A stretch of DNA of 37,723 nucleotides from Hirudo medicinalis (GCA_011800805.1 MPNW01000866.1:1-37723); one strand, 5' to 3'; shown: positions 15,066 to 28,300, counted from the stretch's first letter. The notes: generated by a model from the letters alone, not told the origin. Numbers and translations: made by a program.

Positions 15066-15208
15066 TTTGTAGAGTTCTTGAACTTTCTGGAAGTTTCCTG
15101 AGCGAAGAAGAAATGACTTCAGAACAGCCTCGCAAAACGATTAGCAAAGGATCGTACGCGAGACGGATGAGCCGAAGAAAGTACTTGCTAGCCGAGCCAA
15201 GTGCACGT

Positions 15209-15216
15209 CTTATATA
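15209..15216 (-). promoter_or_regulatory. TATA box of alpha-tubulin
   Basis: TATATAAG on the minus strand, about 145 bases before the start codon. Initiation would be expected near 15180, giving a 5' UTR of roughly 115 bases. Position and sequence fit a strong housekeeping-type tubulin promoter. The start site itself is inferred. Confidence 0.6.
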
Positions 15217-15239
15217 CAAGCGCCCAGACAGCTAGCGGC

Positions 15240-15595
15240 CTGCAGCTGAACAATGGATTGACTAAGACCGCCTACTTTGGTAAGCACGACAAATCTGTGG
15301 TCGGTGGGCTATACTGGGTGGTTTGAAATAATTAGCCTTTCGGTACATATATTTATGTAAAATTGGTCATTTAAATTACAATCTTTTTTGTTTATTTTAA
15401 AGTTTTTCGTGGCGACTTCAATTTTTGCGTGAATCTTGTTAACGACTGGTTAGCATTTAAAATATTCAACACGTGACTAATAAGCACGATTGGTGGTCCG
15501 CCATTGTAAATAGTTAGGCCTGCCTGGAAGAAAACTTGAAGAGGCTTATTAAGCTGTTTGGCTCGAACTTAGGTCCAGATGAATAAAGGCGGGTA
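15240..15595. other. Intergenic upstream of alpha-tubulin, no gene seen
   Basis: Upstream flank of the tubulin promoter. No open frame or repeat supported. Confidence 0.4.
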
Positions 15596-16260
15596 ATGTG
15601 GTGATGATGATTGTGATGATGATGATGATGATGATACTGAAGATGATACTCCTAGTCAAATGTATTTATGATGGAAGATGAAGAGGACGATAACGACGAT
15701 GATGGCTCTGATGATGATGCTGGCAAAGATGATGATGATGATGGTGGTGAATTCGCAAAATATTTCCGTAAAAATGTGTAACCGTACAAACTCGAAGCTG
15801 AGCCAAGTTATTGTTGTTGTTGATTTTAGTTTTAGATGATTTCTTTATGTGAATGACGGACGGATGAATGGGTGAAGGAATGATTCGATGGAAGGAGCAG
15901 ATTCGGCCATCATCACCATCACCACTATCGCTATCATCATCATCATCATCATCATTATCATAATCGTGCAGGATCATCTTCGCTTCGACCCGGTCAAAAC
16001 AAATAAACCTAACGACGCAATTTTGAGCAATTGGATGGATGGATGTGTAGATGAATGGATGATGGATTGATGGATGGATGGATGGATGGATGGATGGATA
16101 GATTGATGGACGGTCTAATAGATGTCTAGATGGACGGATGAATAGATGTATGGATGGATGGACTGATTAGGTGAGAGCTGAATGGATGAATGTGGATCGA
16201 TGGATGGATGGATAGATGGATGGATGGATGGATGTATGGTAGATAGATGGAGCTGAAAGT
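15596..16260. repeat. Microsatellite cluster: ATG/ATC runs and ATGG tetranucleotides
   Basis: GATGAT runs at about 15602-15645 and 15690-15750, the complementary ATC run at 15905-15960, and a long interrupted ATGG (GGAT) tetranucleotide array at about 16030-16250. Frames through them encode only Asp/His or Ile runs and are not genes. Confidence 0.9.
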
Positions 16261-16357
16261 AGACGGAGATAAGAAACAATGGCAGACGTTGCAAGGTTTC
16301 GAGGCGTTGATTCACACGTTCCAGTGTCTGAGTCAGACGCAAATCATAAGTTTCGTT

Positions 16358-16412
16358 CGGCTGTTGTTATTATTTTACTATGTTGTTGTTGTTGTAGCTG
16401 TTGTTGTTTGTG
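16358..16412. repeat. TTG-rich microsatellite
   Basis: Interrupted TGTTGTTGTTG run. Short and non-coding. Confidence 0.7.
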
Positions 16413-16537
16413 CTAATCAACAAGTGTCAAAAAAGTTATAGTGTTAAAAAAAACATTCTTAAGACTTATGCGAGTCTGAGAAATTTGATGAGAACATATT
16501 GACCCGTTATCAGCCTGCATTGGCATCGGCATCAGTG

Positions 16538-16792
16538 ATGAGTAGGATTATCACAACAGTCATCATAATCATCATTTCTCTAAGCAAGACCGTCCTTGGC
16601 AATGATTCGGGATCTCCTTATAATCAGAAAAATCCTCCCGAGTGCAATTTCAAAAGTTTAAAAAATCTCAACCGAAAAAAAAAAATATTTGTGCTAAATT
16701 ATTCTATGGCTGACCCGTTTTCGAAGTATGTTAATGACCTACTTATTTGCATAAATTTAATAAATTTGCAAAGACTACCAAGCAGAAAATAG
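16538..16792 (+). CDS. Short open frame with signal-peptide-like start (doubtful)
   Basis: 84 codons from ATG 16538. Residues 1-21 (MSRIITTVIIIIISLSKTVLG) resemble a signal peptide and are followed by NDSGSPYNQKNPPEC. The rest contains two cysteines, a lysine-rich run encoded by an A homopolymer and no pattern I recognise. The isoleucine run is encoded by ATC/ATA repeats close to a microsatellite cluster, so a chance frame is likely. No splice partners or regulatory signals were found. Confidence 0.15.
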   Translation: MSRIITTVIIIIISLSKTVLGNDSGSPYNQKNPPECNFKSLKNLNRKKKIFVLNYSMADPFSKYVNDLLICINLINLQRLPSRK

Positions 16793-18100
16793 CTAAACCA
16801 ACGATAATGTAACCAGGCAGCGTAAGTGATAACTAGGGATGAAGTACATTTGCATTGTCTTTTGCAACAACCGGCAACAATGTTTTGTTGCTCTGTGGTT
16901 CAAACAAAATATCAACAACAACAAAAAATAGAAGAAGATAAAAACAACTAGCGAATACATCAAGATTCTTAATTACGACGTTAAATCTCACAATAACGCC
17001 AAAACAAGCCAGCTATTGTTTCGATGAGCGAAAAAGTGTTACGCAAATATCATTGCTGGTAAACAATCTCCCCCGAGATTTGAACCCAAAACTGCCACTT
17101 CAAATTTAAGAGAAGCTTGTATTTTGTTTAGAATATTAAGCTTATAAGCGTTAGTCAGGCCGGCTAGCTATCCTGAGCTAGCCACTGATTTCTAGTTATG
17201 CTAGATCCTCCAACAGAGGATATTGGTGTAAAGCTATTTTCTGGGAAGTAGGGACAATCTCGGCTGGCACAGGTTCATCCGGCGCATTGACTCGGTATTG
17301 CAGTACAACCGGTTATGGAACTGGTCTAGCAATCTTGTTATTCAACGGACGTTAATCATGCACGTGCACACAGACATCTTACATAATGGCTCAGTTCAGA
17401 TGGACAAAATGAACATAAACATGACATTAGACAAATTGTCTTCGAAGCTCGGAGTGTTCAAATTAAACAAATTTATCGGTGTAAGTATTAATAAGTCAAA
17501 TATGCTTGAGATATTTACTCATCAAAGTAAACATTTCAACTTGTATTCACCAGGTCTATGAATATTCATTAGTGCAGTTAGATGTTTACGATGCTTACTG
17601 CGCCATGGGTTGCTGCGCCAATAGCCGCTGATCAGTCGCACGATCTCCGCAATTACTCGCACTTACTAGCACAGAGAAATCCACAGAGCTAATCAGGCGT
17701 CATGTTTGTTATGCAACTCAATTCAAAAAGCACAATGAAAATGGACGGTGAGGATGGACTTCGATCACTAAGGCTTTGGGGTCGATGGCGATGGACATCC
17801 TGCAAATGCAGAGCTCCACGACTGTTGGGAATTAATAACGTGAAAAACATTATGGTTGTTGCTCACCATGTCGCACTTTATTTTCCATATTAATTTTCGT
17901 TGATAACCTCAAAAATATTTCAAATATCTTTTATTGGTTCAATTACTTCAAATATCTCAAATCACGAGTAACAAAGCTAATTGTTTGGAAAATGTTTAAT
18001 TAAGAGATTTCCAGAAGGCTGGAATCAAATGCTTTGGAAAAGTCTCAGCTAAAAAGAATTTCATGGAGTACGACCCACAACTGAAATTGGATGAGCTTCG
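16793..18100. other. Intergenic, no gene seen
   Basis: No supported gene. A B-box-like block on the minus strand (GGGTTCAAATCTC at about 17080-17092) has no clear A-box partner. Two chance frames, near 17298-17561 and 17702-17893, show no recognisable protein. Confidence 0.4.
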
Positions 18101-18663
18101 AAAACCCTGTCGGGTCACTGGGCGACCCACTGCTGCTGAGGTCTCGTGATGGTCCCATCAATCTTGGGGGAGGTCCAGCCCCGTCACTAAGAAGCAAAGT
18201 AAATTTAGCAATCATAATTTGTCAAAAGTTAAAACCGATGCAGTTCTGGAGTTATCTGTCTGATAAAACTCACTGATAACTGGAATTGCCTTTTGGAGTG
18301 AACAGAGTCGTTTGAGCATCAGCGCAGCGAATCTTGACGTTCTTCCTACCAATGAAGTAAGTCTCTGAACCTTGTCTGATACATTCTGCTGATCCTGAGA
18401 TTCTGACGGATATATTCTCTTGATATAACATCCACAATAGGATATATCCATTTATCAATGCAACCTTTACTTTAGATGGGTTACTTGGGCGGACGATTCA
18501 AAGGAATGCCCGTAGATGGTCGCAGAAGACGCCGCTTGTGAGCGCCGTACCAAAAAGGAACTCTATGGAAGACATTAATATTCTTTTAAGATCGATAGTA
18601 AATATACATGTTACTTCTAAATAAAGGTTCAAGTAGTGGAAATGTAATTAAGCAGCAATAATC
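18101..18663. repeat. Long direct repeat, copy 1 (with broken exon-like segment)
   Basis: About 563 bases closely matching 19853-20427 in the same orientation. The best-conserved part on the minus strand encodes ISVRISGSAECIRQGSETYF, then IGRKNVKIRC, and ends at a strong donor (TTATCA|gtgagt) present in both copies. The two copies carry different small insertions and deletions that break the frame in different places, so both look like decayed duplicates of one exon or of an element that carried it. I do not recognise the protein. Confidence 0.75.
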
Positions 18664-19852
18664 GGCTTAACGGTTCAGAGGTTTCTTGAAGCCATTTCAG
18701 CGCAGCATCACGACAGATGTGTGTACTCAAACGGACTCATCCTTCCGGTCAATGCTATCCCGACGTTCCCCATCATTCGGAGAATGTCATTTGTCCAGAG
18801 ATTTCATTAGGTTTCCGACCATATTGAAATTTAAGTAAGCATTTTAAGTCATTAATTTATTTATCATTACTTTTTCACATTATTTAACCTTCACAAGATC
18901 CCAAGAAATTGGCCAATAGAATGACTCGCAAGCGCTAATAACTTTTTTTCAACGGGCCCACCTCCCACCCTCTGGAGCTCAACCAGGGTTCATGGAGCCA
19001 CCCTTGTAGAAACCCCAGCAGCTGCACCTAGGGGCCAAACAAGGTGATGTCCTCGGAGAACCTGGAACTCCAAACGACCCTTCCCCCAAACTCAGCCGTC
19101 ACGATGCCAACCAATCCGCACAAATCTGAGACAGAGCCTAAGAGTTACCGAAACATGCCGATCGTCAGAACAATGGAACATCAGGAGGGCTACTATCGCG
19201 TCACAAGGGATTCCTTCCACTGTGAATGTGAGCTGGAAGTCCGGATCGTCCGTTGTCTACAACATTTCAGGTTGAGGTCTCAATTTCATAAATTGTGACC
19301 CCGCCGATACAGTGCAGGCTAATGGAGAAAACCACTTAGGGACCATTCATTAACATAACCATTCATCAGTCACAAAAAGAAAAACAATTAAAAATCGACG
19401 TATGAGGGTAATTCACGAGTAGAAAGTTCTGTTGCGCGTCCACGTTTGTCCATCAGATTCGCATGCTATTTCAGTGTGTGTGTTCACGGTATGGCTTATT
19501 ATGGCACTTACCATTATATCAATAGCTTGCTAAACTAATTTCATCACTCTTTTCCTTTCACGATGTCGTCCTATTTGTCTAAGGGTGGGCTGGTCTCTCC
19601 ACTGGCGCACTGTCCCGGCGGGTATCAAAGACAATGAAACAGAAACCTGATTTGTCGCCAATCCGGTGCACAGACACAGCTTCGCAAACTCCCAGGTGAC
19701 GCGATAAGTAGCACCGCCATCAGCTTCATTTGAACCTAGATACGGAATGACCGGCTCATCCTAGGATGCCACAGGTCCAAAACGTACGGAGTGGGTGAAC
19801 ATCGATTCGAACTGGGCTGAGGTTCGGGACGTCCTTCTTCCAGGACCCCTCA
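18664..19852. other. Unique DNA between the two long direct repeats
   Basis: No supported gene. A GC-richer part (about 18950-19300) has an open plus-strand frame at 19044-19298 whose sequence matches nothing I know. A minus-strand B-box-like AGTTCGAATCG lies near 19805-19818, just left of copy 2. Confidence 0.35.
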
Positions 19853-20427
19853 AAAACCCTGTCGGGTCACTGGGCGACCCACACTGCTGCTGAGGTTTCG
19901 TGATGGTCCCATCAATCTTGGGAGAGGCCCAGCCCCGTCATTAAGAAGTAATACCTGCAAAATAAATTTAGCAATCATAATTTGTCAAAAGTTAAAACTG
20001 ATGCAGTTCTGGAGTTATCTGTCTGATAAAACTCACTGATAACTGGAATTGTCTTTTGGAGTGAACAGCTACGTTTGAGCATCATAAAGAGCGGCGAATC
20101 TTGACGTTCTTCCTGCCAATGAAGTAAGTCTCTGAACCTTGTCTGATACATTCTGTTGATCCTGAGATTCTGACGGATATATATTTTCTTGATATAACAT
20201 CCGCAATAGGATATTCATTTATCAATGCAACCGTTACTTTAGATGGGTTAATTGGGCGGACGATTCAAAAGAATGCCCGGTCATAAAAGCTGCCGTTTGA
20301 GTGCCGTTCAAGATGAGAAATGCTCGATAGAAAACATTTATATTCTTTTAATATTCATCGCAAATACACATATTACTTCTATATCAAGGTTCGCGTAGTA
20401 GGAAATATAATCAAGCAAGAATAATCA
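19853..20427. repeat. Long direct repeat, copy 2
   Basis: Second copy of the 18101-18663 repeat, offset about 1752 bases, with scattered substitutions and indels (for example an extra ATACCTGCAAAATA block near 19949). The minus-strand exon-like frame retains CIRQGSETYFIGRKNVKIR but hits a stop soon after, where copy 1 stays open. The gtgagt donor is retained. Confidence 0.75.
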
Positions 20428-22356
20428 ATGAATTACTTGACTAATCAATGAGACTACTGCAGTTTAAAAAGTTGAACTTCAACTGAAATTAAAATGGCGT
20501 AGAAATTCAAATGACGTTATTCCACGTCTTCACTTGATCGACCCGCTTTATTAAATAGACAAAAAATTGGTCCAATTATAAAATTTGTGAATTTAATAAA
20601 AATAATTAGTTAGCAATTAACGTTGATACATTTCAGCACATTTTTTTATATCAATTTCTGAAGCATCGAAAATGTTCAGTTATGCTCATCTTCATTTGAG
20701 TCAAGTTTAAATTTATTTAAATTTAATTTAATCTTTAAGATTTTCAACTATAATCACGAATGTATTTTACAAAAAGAGTTACAATAAACTAACTTCTCCT
20801 CTGAACATGTCTTGGTTGTATTTATTTGAATATTAGATACTTTTCCTTAGCATGTTTGCCATATTTTGCATCAATATGCCTAAAACCTTGCCTTACCGAT
20901 TAGTTTTATCGAGGTCGATCCTGTAGCAGATGCCATTTACATAGCAGTCGCGCGCAGCCGGCTTTACGCTGGTCTAATTGCGCATTTGGCACCAGCATAA
21001 ACATGAAGCATTTGTCTACAATAATGACATAATTGGCCACCGGAGCCCCTCAAGTTTTTTACTTCTAGAACTCATTCAATATCACTTACGGTACTAATAG
21101 TATTTTTCACAAAACTGAAATGCTCATTTAATCTCAAAATGGTTTCACAAAGATTGAACCAACAAGTGAAATATGTGAAAAAGTCGACTTATCATTTGCG
21201 TTACAACACAAATATTTAAGCTTTAATGTAAATGAGGAAAATAAGAGTAAAACCATCAAGAGTTAAATCAGAGATTCAACCAAATCAGTAGACATAGTCT
21301 GACCAAATTTCAGACAAGAGTTTTTGAGGACATTGTAACTTCAGACTAGATTTAGAACAATAAACTTACGACATTAATTGCAAGAGTAGTAATTCTGACT
21401 TATGCTGAGTATTGGTAATCATTTTAATGGCAATGAAACACCAATGATGTAACATAAACAAAAACTGATCAATCAAATTACTATGACAGATAATGTTACA
21501 TATCACTCCTGTTACCGTGCAAATGTGAATTTAACGAGACAAAACCAAAAAAGATAGTGAGAATATATGCTCTTAAAATTATTATTATCAAGAACGTATC
21601 AGAGTAACTTATCCTTTAACTGACAATTTAGAAGTATCAAAACAATATGTTTAAATTTAAAGTAAATTTATCTTTCTCACATAAGCATACAAAGTTGTTG
21701 ACCACTTGACAATTAAAACAGTCAATGAAAAAAATAATTTGATCATAATTGGCCAAAGTGAAACATGCTAAGCAATAATGCATATCTGATATAAATAGAT
21801 ATATCAGCATACATCCAAGTGACATAAGATGGAAACTGAACTTCTAACAGAGTTGCATCAAAGTGAAAGTCTTGACCCCTCCGGCAAATGTTTAAGGTGA
21901 TGCTGATTGTGACAAAAATCAGATGACTCTGAATAGACACATGTAGCTTTCAAAGAAGAGTTTATCATATTTTCAGATAAAATAACATTCAAACTCATTA
22001 TCATTATCATTGTTGTCAGACTAATAACAATAAAAATGGTTAATTTCTAGGGCCACAAAAGGTAGTACAAGAGGCTAATGCTGTTACACATGGATTCATT
22101 TACCCCCAAAATTTTGAGGACAACCCCAGCAGCTGCTCCCCCATTATTAGAGAACCACCTAGTATGTGGTCAGCTATTCTTGCCCACCTTTACAGTTATG
22201 AGACATTATCGAAAAGTTAAAGCTGCTCCTGAAATTAATATCACTGTTTAGAAACAAATATCAAGACCAAAAATTGCTGGAAAACATCAGACATTCAGGT
22301 AATCAGTCCTGAGCCTGTCCTGAAAATTTCAAGTTTTGACTTTGAAAGGATATCAT
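20428..22356. other. Intergenic, no gene seen; right end is 3' flank of the TRIM gene
   Basis: AT-rich sequence with only chance frames. The part next to 22357 should include the TRIM gene's 3' UTR. Confidence 0.4.
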
Positions 22357-24876
22357 TCAAAGCTCATAAGCAAGTAGCTTGTAACTGTCTGTCAGGACGA
22401 ACGTGTCGCCACTTTTCTCGTTGTAATAAATTTTTTTCATGCTTGTGATGACATCACAATCTGACATAGAGCAAAGGTTATGTCTGGGAAAAAGTGCATT
22501 TTTGCAATCAAATTTACTCAAATAAATATTCCATTTTGTAAACAGAGTCGGTAAAATCAGTCTGCCAGAAGGCAAATAGGTCGTCACTTTCGTGCCACGT
22601 TCGTCGACGATGCAAACTTCTTTGCCGAGCGAATAAACAAAGTGATGACGATCGTTCAGCTGAACGACGTCGTAAACGTCGAACGACAAATCGACTTCTC
22701 TCACCACATCACCATTTTCAGTCAAGTGAATTATTTTGTTGGACGAGCAGAGGAGGACGGTCGCCCAGCACGACTTCGACAATCTGAACATTTCACCTTT
22801 GTAAGGCCGCTTCAAAATCTCTACCGGCTCGCTTAATGGTGCCAAGTCAACTTTGATGGTTTTCAAGAAGCGCGACATGTTTTCGTCGTCCGACCTGCCC
22901 GAGACGTAGAGAATGTCGTCGACGACCATCAAATCAAAGATCACGGACAACGTCGTCCCGAAATCGTAACAAGGCTCGGCATTCAGTCCGTCGACGCCGA
23001 AAACTCGAACGACCGTTTCATCGAAGTAGCAAACGAAAACCTTGTCTTCTTTCAAAACAAAAGATTTGACGACGCTCTGACACTTGTTATTCTCCTCTGT
23101 TATTCTTAACACTGGCTCTTCAGGAACTACAACTTCAATGTTTATGGTTTCGTTAAAGGCGAAATATAATAAATTTCATTAAAAAATGAAAACTAGATTT
23201 AAAATATTTACAGAAAACCCTTGACACCTTTGCAATAAAAGCTTCATGTTTAATTGAAACATTATATCCTTATATTTAATATATTATATTCCTTATATTT
23301 AATATTTTATATTCATTATATTTAATATATTATAATCCTTGTATTTAATATATTATATTCCTTATATTTAATATATTATATTCCTTATATTTAATATATT
23401 ATATTCCTTATATTTAATACATTATATTCACTATATTTAATAAATTATATTCATTATATTTAATATATTATATTCATTATATTTAAAATATTATATTCAT
23501 TATATTTAAAATATTATATTCATTATATTTAATATATTATATTCCTTATATTTAATACATTATATTCATTATATTTAATATATTATATTCATTATATTTA
23601 ATATATTATATTCCTTATATTTAAATGAACATTATATTCCTAGTCACACAGACATATCATTAGGNTAAAATATTATATTATAATATATTATTTAATATTA
23701 TTATATTATTATTATTTAATAAATTATATTCATTATATTTAAAATATTATATTCATTATATTTAATATATTATATTCCTTATATTTAAATGAACATTATA
23801 TTCCTAGTCACACAGACATATCATTAGGTAGATATAGTTCCAAGTCTACCTTTTATTAGCTTCATTGGCTTTCCAATTAACTTTCTCAAGACAGCTATTT
23901 GGTTGTTCTTATCATAGGTCAAAGTCACATTGAGATGATCCGAGTATTTGGGAATGATTTTCTTCTCCAGGACATGAGTGGATATTTCCACCACATTTTC
24001 ATAATTCAAATTCTTCAACAATCGCTCCAAACTTTCAATCTGAGCGTTTAATGCAATCTCCATGTTTTCCAGTTCCTTCAGAACATCATTTGCCTCTTTC
24101 TGTTGCTGTTTCAATTCTTCATCAACGGTTTTAATCAATTCGCCCACAATCGAGTCGACGACTTTCTTCACGTCTTCACCTCTTCGTTTTATATTTTTCT
24201 TCAATTTGGAGGCATTCAATTCGTTGGCACATATCTTACGCTCAGACATTTTATGGTTATAATGAACGTTTGCAATGGATTCTTCCGTTGCTTTTAAATT
24301 TTCTTTCAACACCTCCCTGATGGAGTCGCACCGATACGATATGTGCTTAGAGTCATGTTTTCTATGCTTCGATGTCAAACAATGGGCACATGAAACAACA
24401 TTGCAATCTTCACAGAAAAGATTGATTACTTCTGAATGTTCTTTGCAAATTGAATATTTTCTATAAATATTTTCCTCTTCCTTTGCTATTGGTAGCAATT
24501 GATGGTTACTTGAAGTTGGAATCTTTTGATGAAGAAGCAGACAAGTTGAACAGTAATTAAAAGAACAATCAACACAAAATCTAACTGCTTGCTTCTCTTT
24601 ACAAGCGTCGCAATGGGTATAACTCTGCTTAAAACTTTTCAAACGTTCAATAAATTCGTTTTTCTTCAAATCTTTCAATCCATCTTGCGGTATTTGAAAA
24701 ACAGTCTGACAAGTCGGACATTTAGACGACTCTTTCAAAAGAACTTCAGATTCCAGACATTTCAGACAAAAACTGTGATCGCAAGATAGTATTCTTGGAT
24801 CGTTCATAGATTCGTTGCACAAAGCACAAATTTCAAACGGAGCAGCTCCATTGTAAAAACCAAAATAAAAATACAT
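22357..24876 (-). CDS. TRIM-family protein (RING, two B-boxes, coiled coil, C-terminal propeller-like region)
   Basis: Two coding exons on the minus strand, 24876..23850 and 23126..22357, joined in phase 1 (donor gtagac, acceptor gttgtag; an acceptor six bases earlier also keeps frame). 598 residues. The RING finger is complete: Cys17, Cys20, Cys32, His34, Cys37, Cys40, Cys53 and Cys56. B-box 1 starts HCDACKEKQAVRFC (about residue 88), and B-box 2 is in CKEHSEVINLFCEDC (about 143). A lysine/glutamate-rich coiled coil follows (about 190-300). The second exon holds repeated beta-rich segments (VFVCYFDETVVRVFG, KIIHLTENGDVV, EVCIVDERGTKV, KKIYYNEKSGDTF) like the NHL/beta-propeller ends of invertebrate TRIM2/3/56-type proteins. 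The likely activity is E3 ubiquitin ligase with the propeller choosing partners; the substrate is unknown. The start follows an in-frame search only; the residues before Cys17 are aromatic-rich and unremarkable. A truncated relative lies at 36869-37322. Confidence 0.85.
23240..23800. repeat. 23-bp AT minisatellite in the TRIM intron, with an assembly join
   Basis: Tandem units of about 23 bases (TTCCTTATATTTAATATATTA and variants, for example starting at 23358, 23381 and 23404) fill the single TRIM intron. A lone N stands at 23665. The 85 bases before it (23580-23664) are repeated exactly at 23744-23828, and the last ~42 of them are not minisatellite sequence, so a contig end has probably been placed beside its own overlap. 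True intron length is unknown. Confidence 0.85.
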
Positions 24877-25354
24877 ATAATAGCCCAGAGGTCTGGAATT
24901 TCCATCAACACTATTATTAAACTGGCATCCTTTCTAAAAAAATGCATTTTTGGTATTTCAAAGTATTTTCAAAGGAATTGTAAATTTTTTATTAAGCAAT
25001 TATTGAATGTCTTATATTATGGAACCATGTAATCTTACAAACCTATTAACTTTGGTTAAATGAGATTCACTTTTGATTGAGACAACTTCTTATAATTTTA
25101 AATTAAACTATAATTTTTAAAACTTTCTGTTTTGTTGCTTTAGTTTTAGCTGTCTCTTCATTGTTATGACTTAATTTTTTAATGACTACTTGAACTTGTT
25201 AGTAAATTACAAACTGCACTTTTTTTTTATGTGAGTAAACTACCGATTCAAACCCAAATCGTTTAAGTCAGAATAAAAATTTATTTTCTAATTCAATTAC
25301 CTTAAAACGCCATTAAAATAGGAGAAATAAGCAAAACAAGATTAAATAGTCACT
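24877..25354. other. Short intergenic stretch between the TRIM and RPB2 genes
   Basis: It holds the 3' flank of the RPB2 gene: a minus-strand AATAAA (plus-strand tttatt 25280-25285) about 70 bases past its stop, and a nine-base A run on the minus strand (25220-25228). The TRIM promoter should lie at the left end, but no TATA box was seen. Confidence 0.4.
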
Positions 25355-28300
25355 TTATCCCATCAGAGCATTCTTCTCTATGCCAATTCTGGGGCAGATG
25401 CTCATCCCCATGAGTTCTTGGAAAAGCAACTTGCAAGCATAAGGCAAGTTCACTTGGGAAACATTAATCCTATTGTCGCAGGACGAGCATCTAAAGGTAT
25501 TGTTTTGCAGATTGCTGACTACGATGAGACCGCAATCGTTGCAGATCTGGATTGGATAGGGATCTGAGACGTCGAACAATCTCTCTTTGAGGAAGCTAGC
25601 GGCACCGTGGGCGATCTGGCAATCCCTCTCCATCTCGCCGAATCTCAGTCCACCGTCTCTCGATCGGCCCTCCATTGGCTGCCTGTTGAGGAGTTGAACG
25701 GGTCCTCGAGACCTCGCATGGATTTTGTCCTCCACCATGTGCTTCAGTCTCTGATAATAAGTTGGCCCGATGAAGATCTGAGTTCTAATCTTCCTTCCAG
25801 TAAAGCCATTATACATGACTTCGTTCCCGTGTTTGTGATAGCCGTAATGGTTGAGCACGTCTGAAATGCTCTTTACATTTACAGAATTGTTGAATGGAGT
25901 CGAGTCTCCAATCTCACCCTTCAGTGCAGACACTTTACTTTGCAGGCATTCGATTATGTGACCGACTGTCATACGAGAAGGAATGGCGTGAGGGTTCATG
26001 ATCAGATCCGGTGTTATACCCTCGCTGGTGAATGGCATGTCTTCTTGGCGATATGTTATTCCGATGGTTCCTTTCTGTCCATGCCTACTGGCAAACTTGT
26101 CTCCGATCTGTGGTATTCTCACGTTTCTCACTTTTACTTTGACGAGTAGAGAGCCGTCTTTGTTTATGCTCTTCATCACCTTATCGACAATTCCTTGTTC
26201 TCCCTTCTTTAGAAATGTACTGCAATCCTTCTTGGTGTACCTACGAGCATTTCCTTCAATGTCATCGTCATCGGCCGGAAGCGTGGCTGTCTTGCCGATG
26301 ATGGCGTCGTCTCCAGACACAACTGCTCCGACGGAAATGAGGCCATTTTCCCCCAACTTGTCATAAAAGCAATTCCTCATTCCTTGAACGCACGACCTGT
26401 CGGGCTTTTCTATAGCTTCTTCTTGTCCAAAGTTTCTGTTAGTTTCGGTGTCCTTGTAGGTTCGGTAGAATGTGCTCCTAAACAGCCCTTTATCAATGGA
26501 GGAGGCGTTCATAATTATGGAGTCTTCCTGGTTAAATCCAGTATACGATGCGATGGCCGTTATGGCATTTATTCCAGCCGGCATTTCGCTGAATTTCAAG
26601 AAGTGTGAAGAATTTGTCGCGCTAAGAGGCTTCTGGGGGTAGTAAAGGACGTGTGCCAATGTGTCCATTCTCTTGTCGAAGTTTGTAACATACATTCCAA
26701 TAGCTTGCTTGCCCATAGCGGACTGGTAAATGTTACGTGGAGACTGGTTATGGTCTGGGAATGGGATGATAGAGGCACATACACCGAGAATCATGGACGG
26801 ATGGATCTCACAGTGGGTGTATGTATTGCTGTACGTGCTTCCATTAATTTCATCAGGAGTTACCGCGACGAGGGAGTTTTGCTCTTCATCAATATCCAGG
26901 TATTCGATGGCACCGGTCGCTAAAAGCTCCGGCCAATGGAATTTCATGTTACTTCCGCTTTTCAAGACATCAAAATGAGTTCTTTTCAAGAGTAAATCTT
27001 GATTCTCTACAGTTAGCAGAGGCCTGCAGATTCTGCCTCCATCCGTAAGAATCTTCAATTCGTTATGACTGAAATCTCTGGTAATGGACACTTCAAAGAT
27101 GATCGTGTTCATATTTTTTCTCAAATTTTTCAAGGCTAGAAAAATCTGATCCATGTTTTCATGGATACCAACCCAGCAACCATTTACGAATATTTTCGTT
27201 GCCTTCGAGAGGGATGAAAATGCAACGTCGTCCAAATTCTGCATGCCGTTGTATTCGAGAAATTCCAACAACGCAGTGGCAGAGGAACCTACGGAAACGT
27301 GCGACATGAGGGCAAAGTTTTTCAACAATCCTACAGCCGCACCTTCCGGGGTTTCGGCGGGACAGAGCCTGCCCAAATGAGTATTGTGGAGCTGCCTCGG
27401 TTTTGGAAGTTTTCCATCACGACCTATTGGGGCATTAAGTCTTCTGAGGTGGGAAAGGCAAGACACGTAAGTCATTCTGTTGAGCACCTGCGAAACTCCG
27501 GTTCTATTTTGACTGCCTTTCTTTCTGTCTCCCCAGTTGCCAGTGGCGAGAGCATAATTAAACGCGTCCGTCATTACACTGGATTTGATGGCAAACTCAA
27601 CATTGAAATCCTTTCCTTTATCGATAAATTTCTGGCCATACAACTTTATGTTTTGACAGAGATTCCTGAATGACACTCTGAACAAACTTGCCATAAGAGG
27701 ACCCGCCATATCTGCCCTCTTATTTGAAAGATGGTCTCTGTCGTCTTCTTTTCTTCTGCCAAGTGCCACCTCTAAGAGTCTGCGCACCATGTATCCAAGG
27801 AAGAAAGCTTTAGTCGTGGAACAAAATTTATCTGTTCCGACATGGGGCAAGACCTCTTTTTGAAGAAGTTCTCTGGCAAATTTAATTCTTTTTTCTTTCG
27901 TCGTTCCCGGATTGGCACCTCTTGAACCGATAAAACTCAGAGCAACCTCTTGGTCCTGGATGCAAAATGCCTCGTCAATGGATGGCTTCAGAATCTCTAT
28001 CATCTCCTGATCGTTCATGTTGTAAATCATCTTCTCCAGTATTTCTCTGTCGGATACGAATCCAAGAGCCCTGAAAACGATAAAAATCGGTATTTCTTGC
28101 TTCACGTACGGTAGAATGGCAACCAAACGTTGACCGAGGGAATCTTTTGCCGACTTCTTCAGGCCGATTATAAATGTACTGGCAGGTCTCGACGAATTTA
28201 TATTAACAGATCTTATCTCGGCCCTATACGCATATGTACTGTCCTTGTTTCTGAAGACCATGATATTATTACTGGCCATTCTCTCCTGGGCAACGATAAC

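Noticed and set aside
15666..16342. Asp-rich, His-rich and Ile-rich frames near 16 kb
   Set aside because: They are translations of ATG/ATC and ATGG microsatellites.
23240..23800. CRISPR-like array of regular repeats
   Set aside because: The 23-bp AT units are contiguous without unique spacers and lie in an animal intron: a minisatellite.
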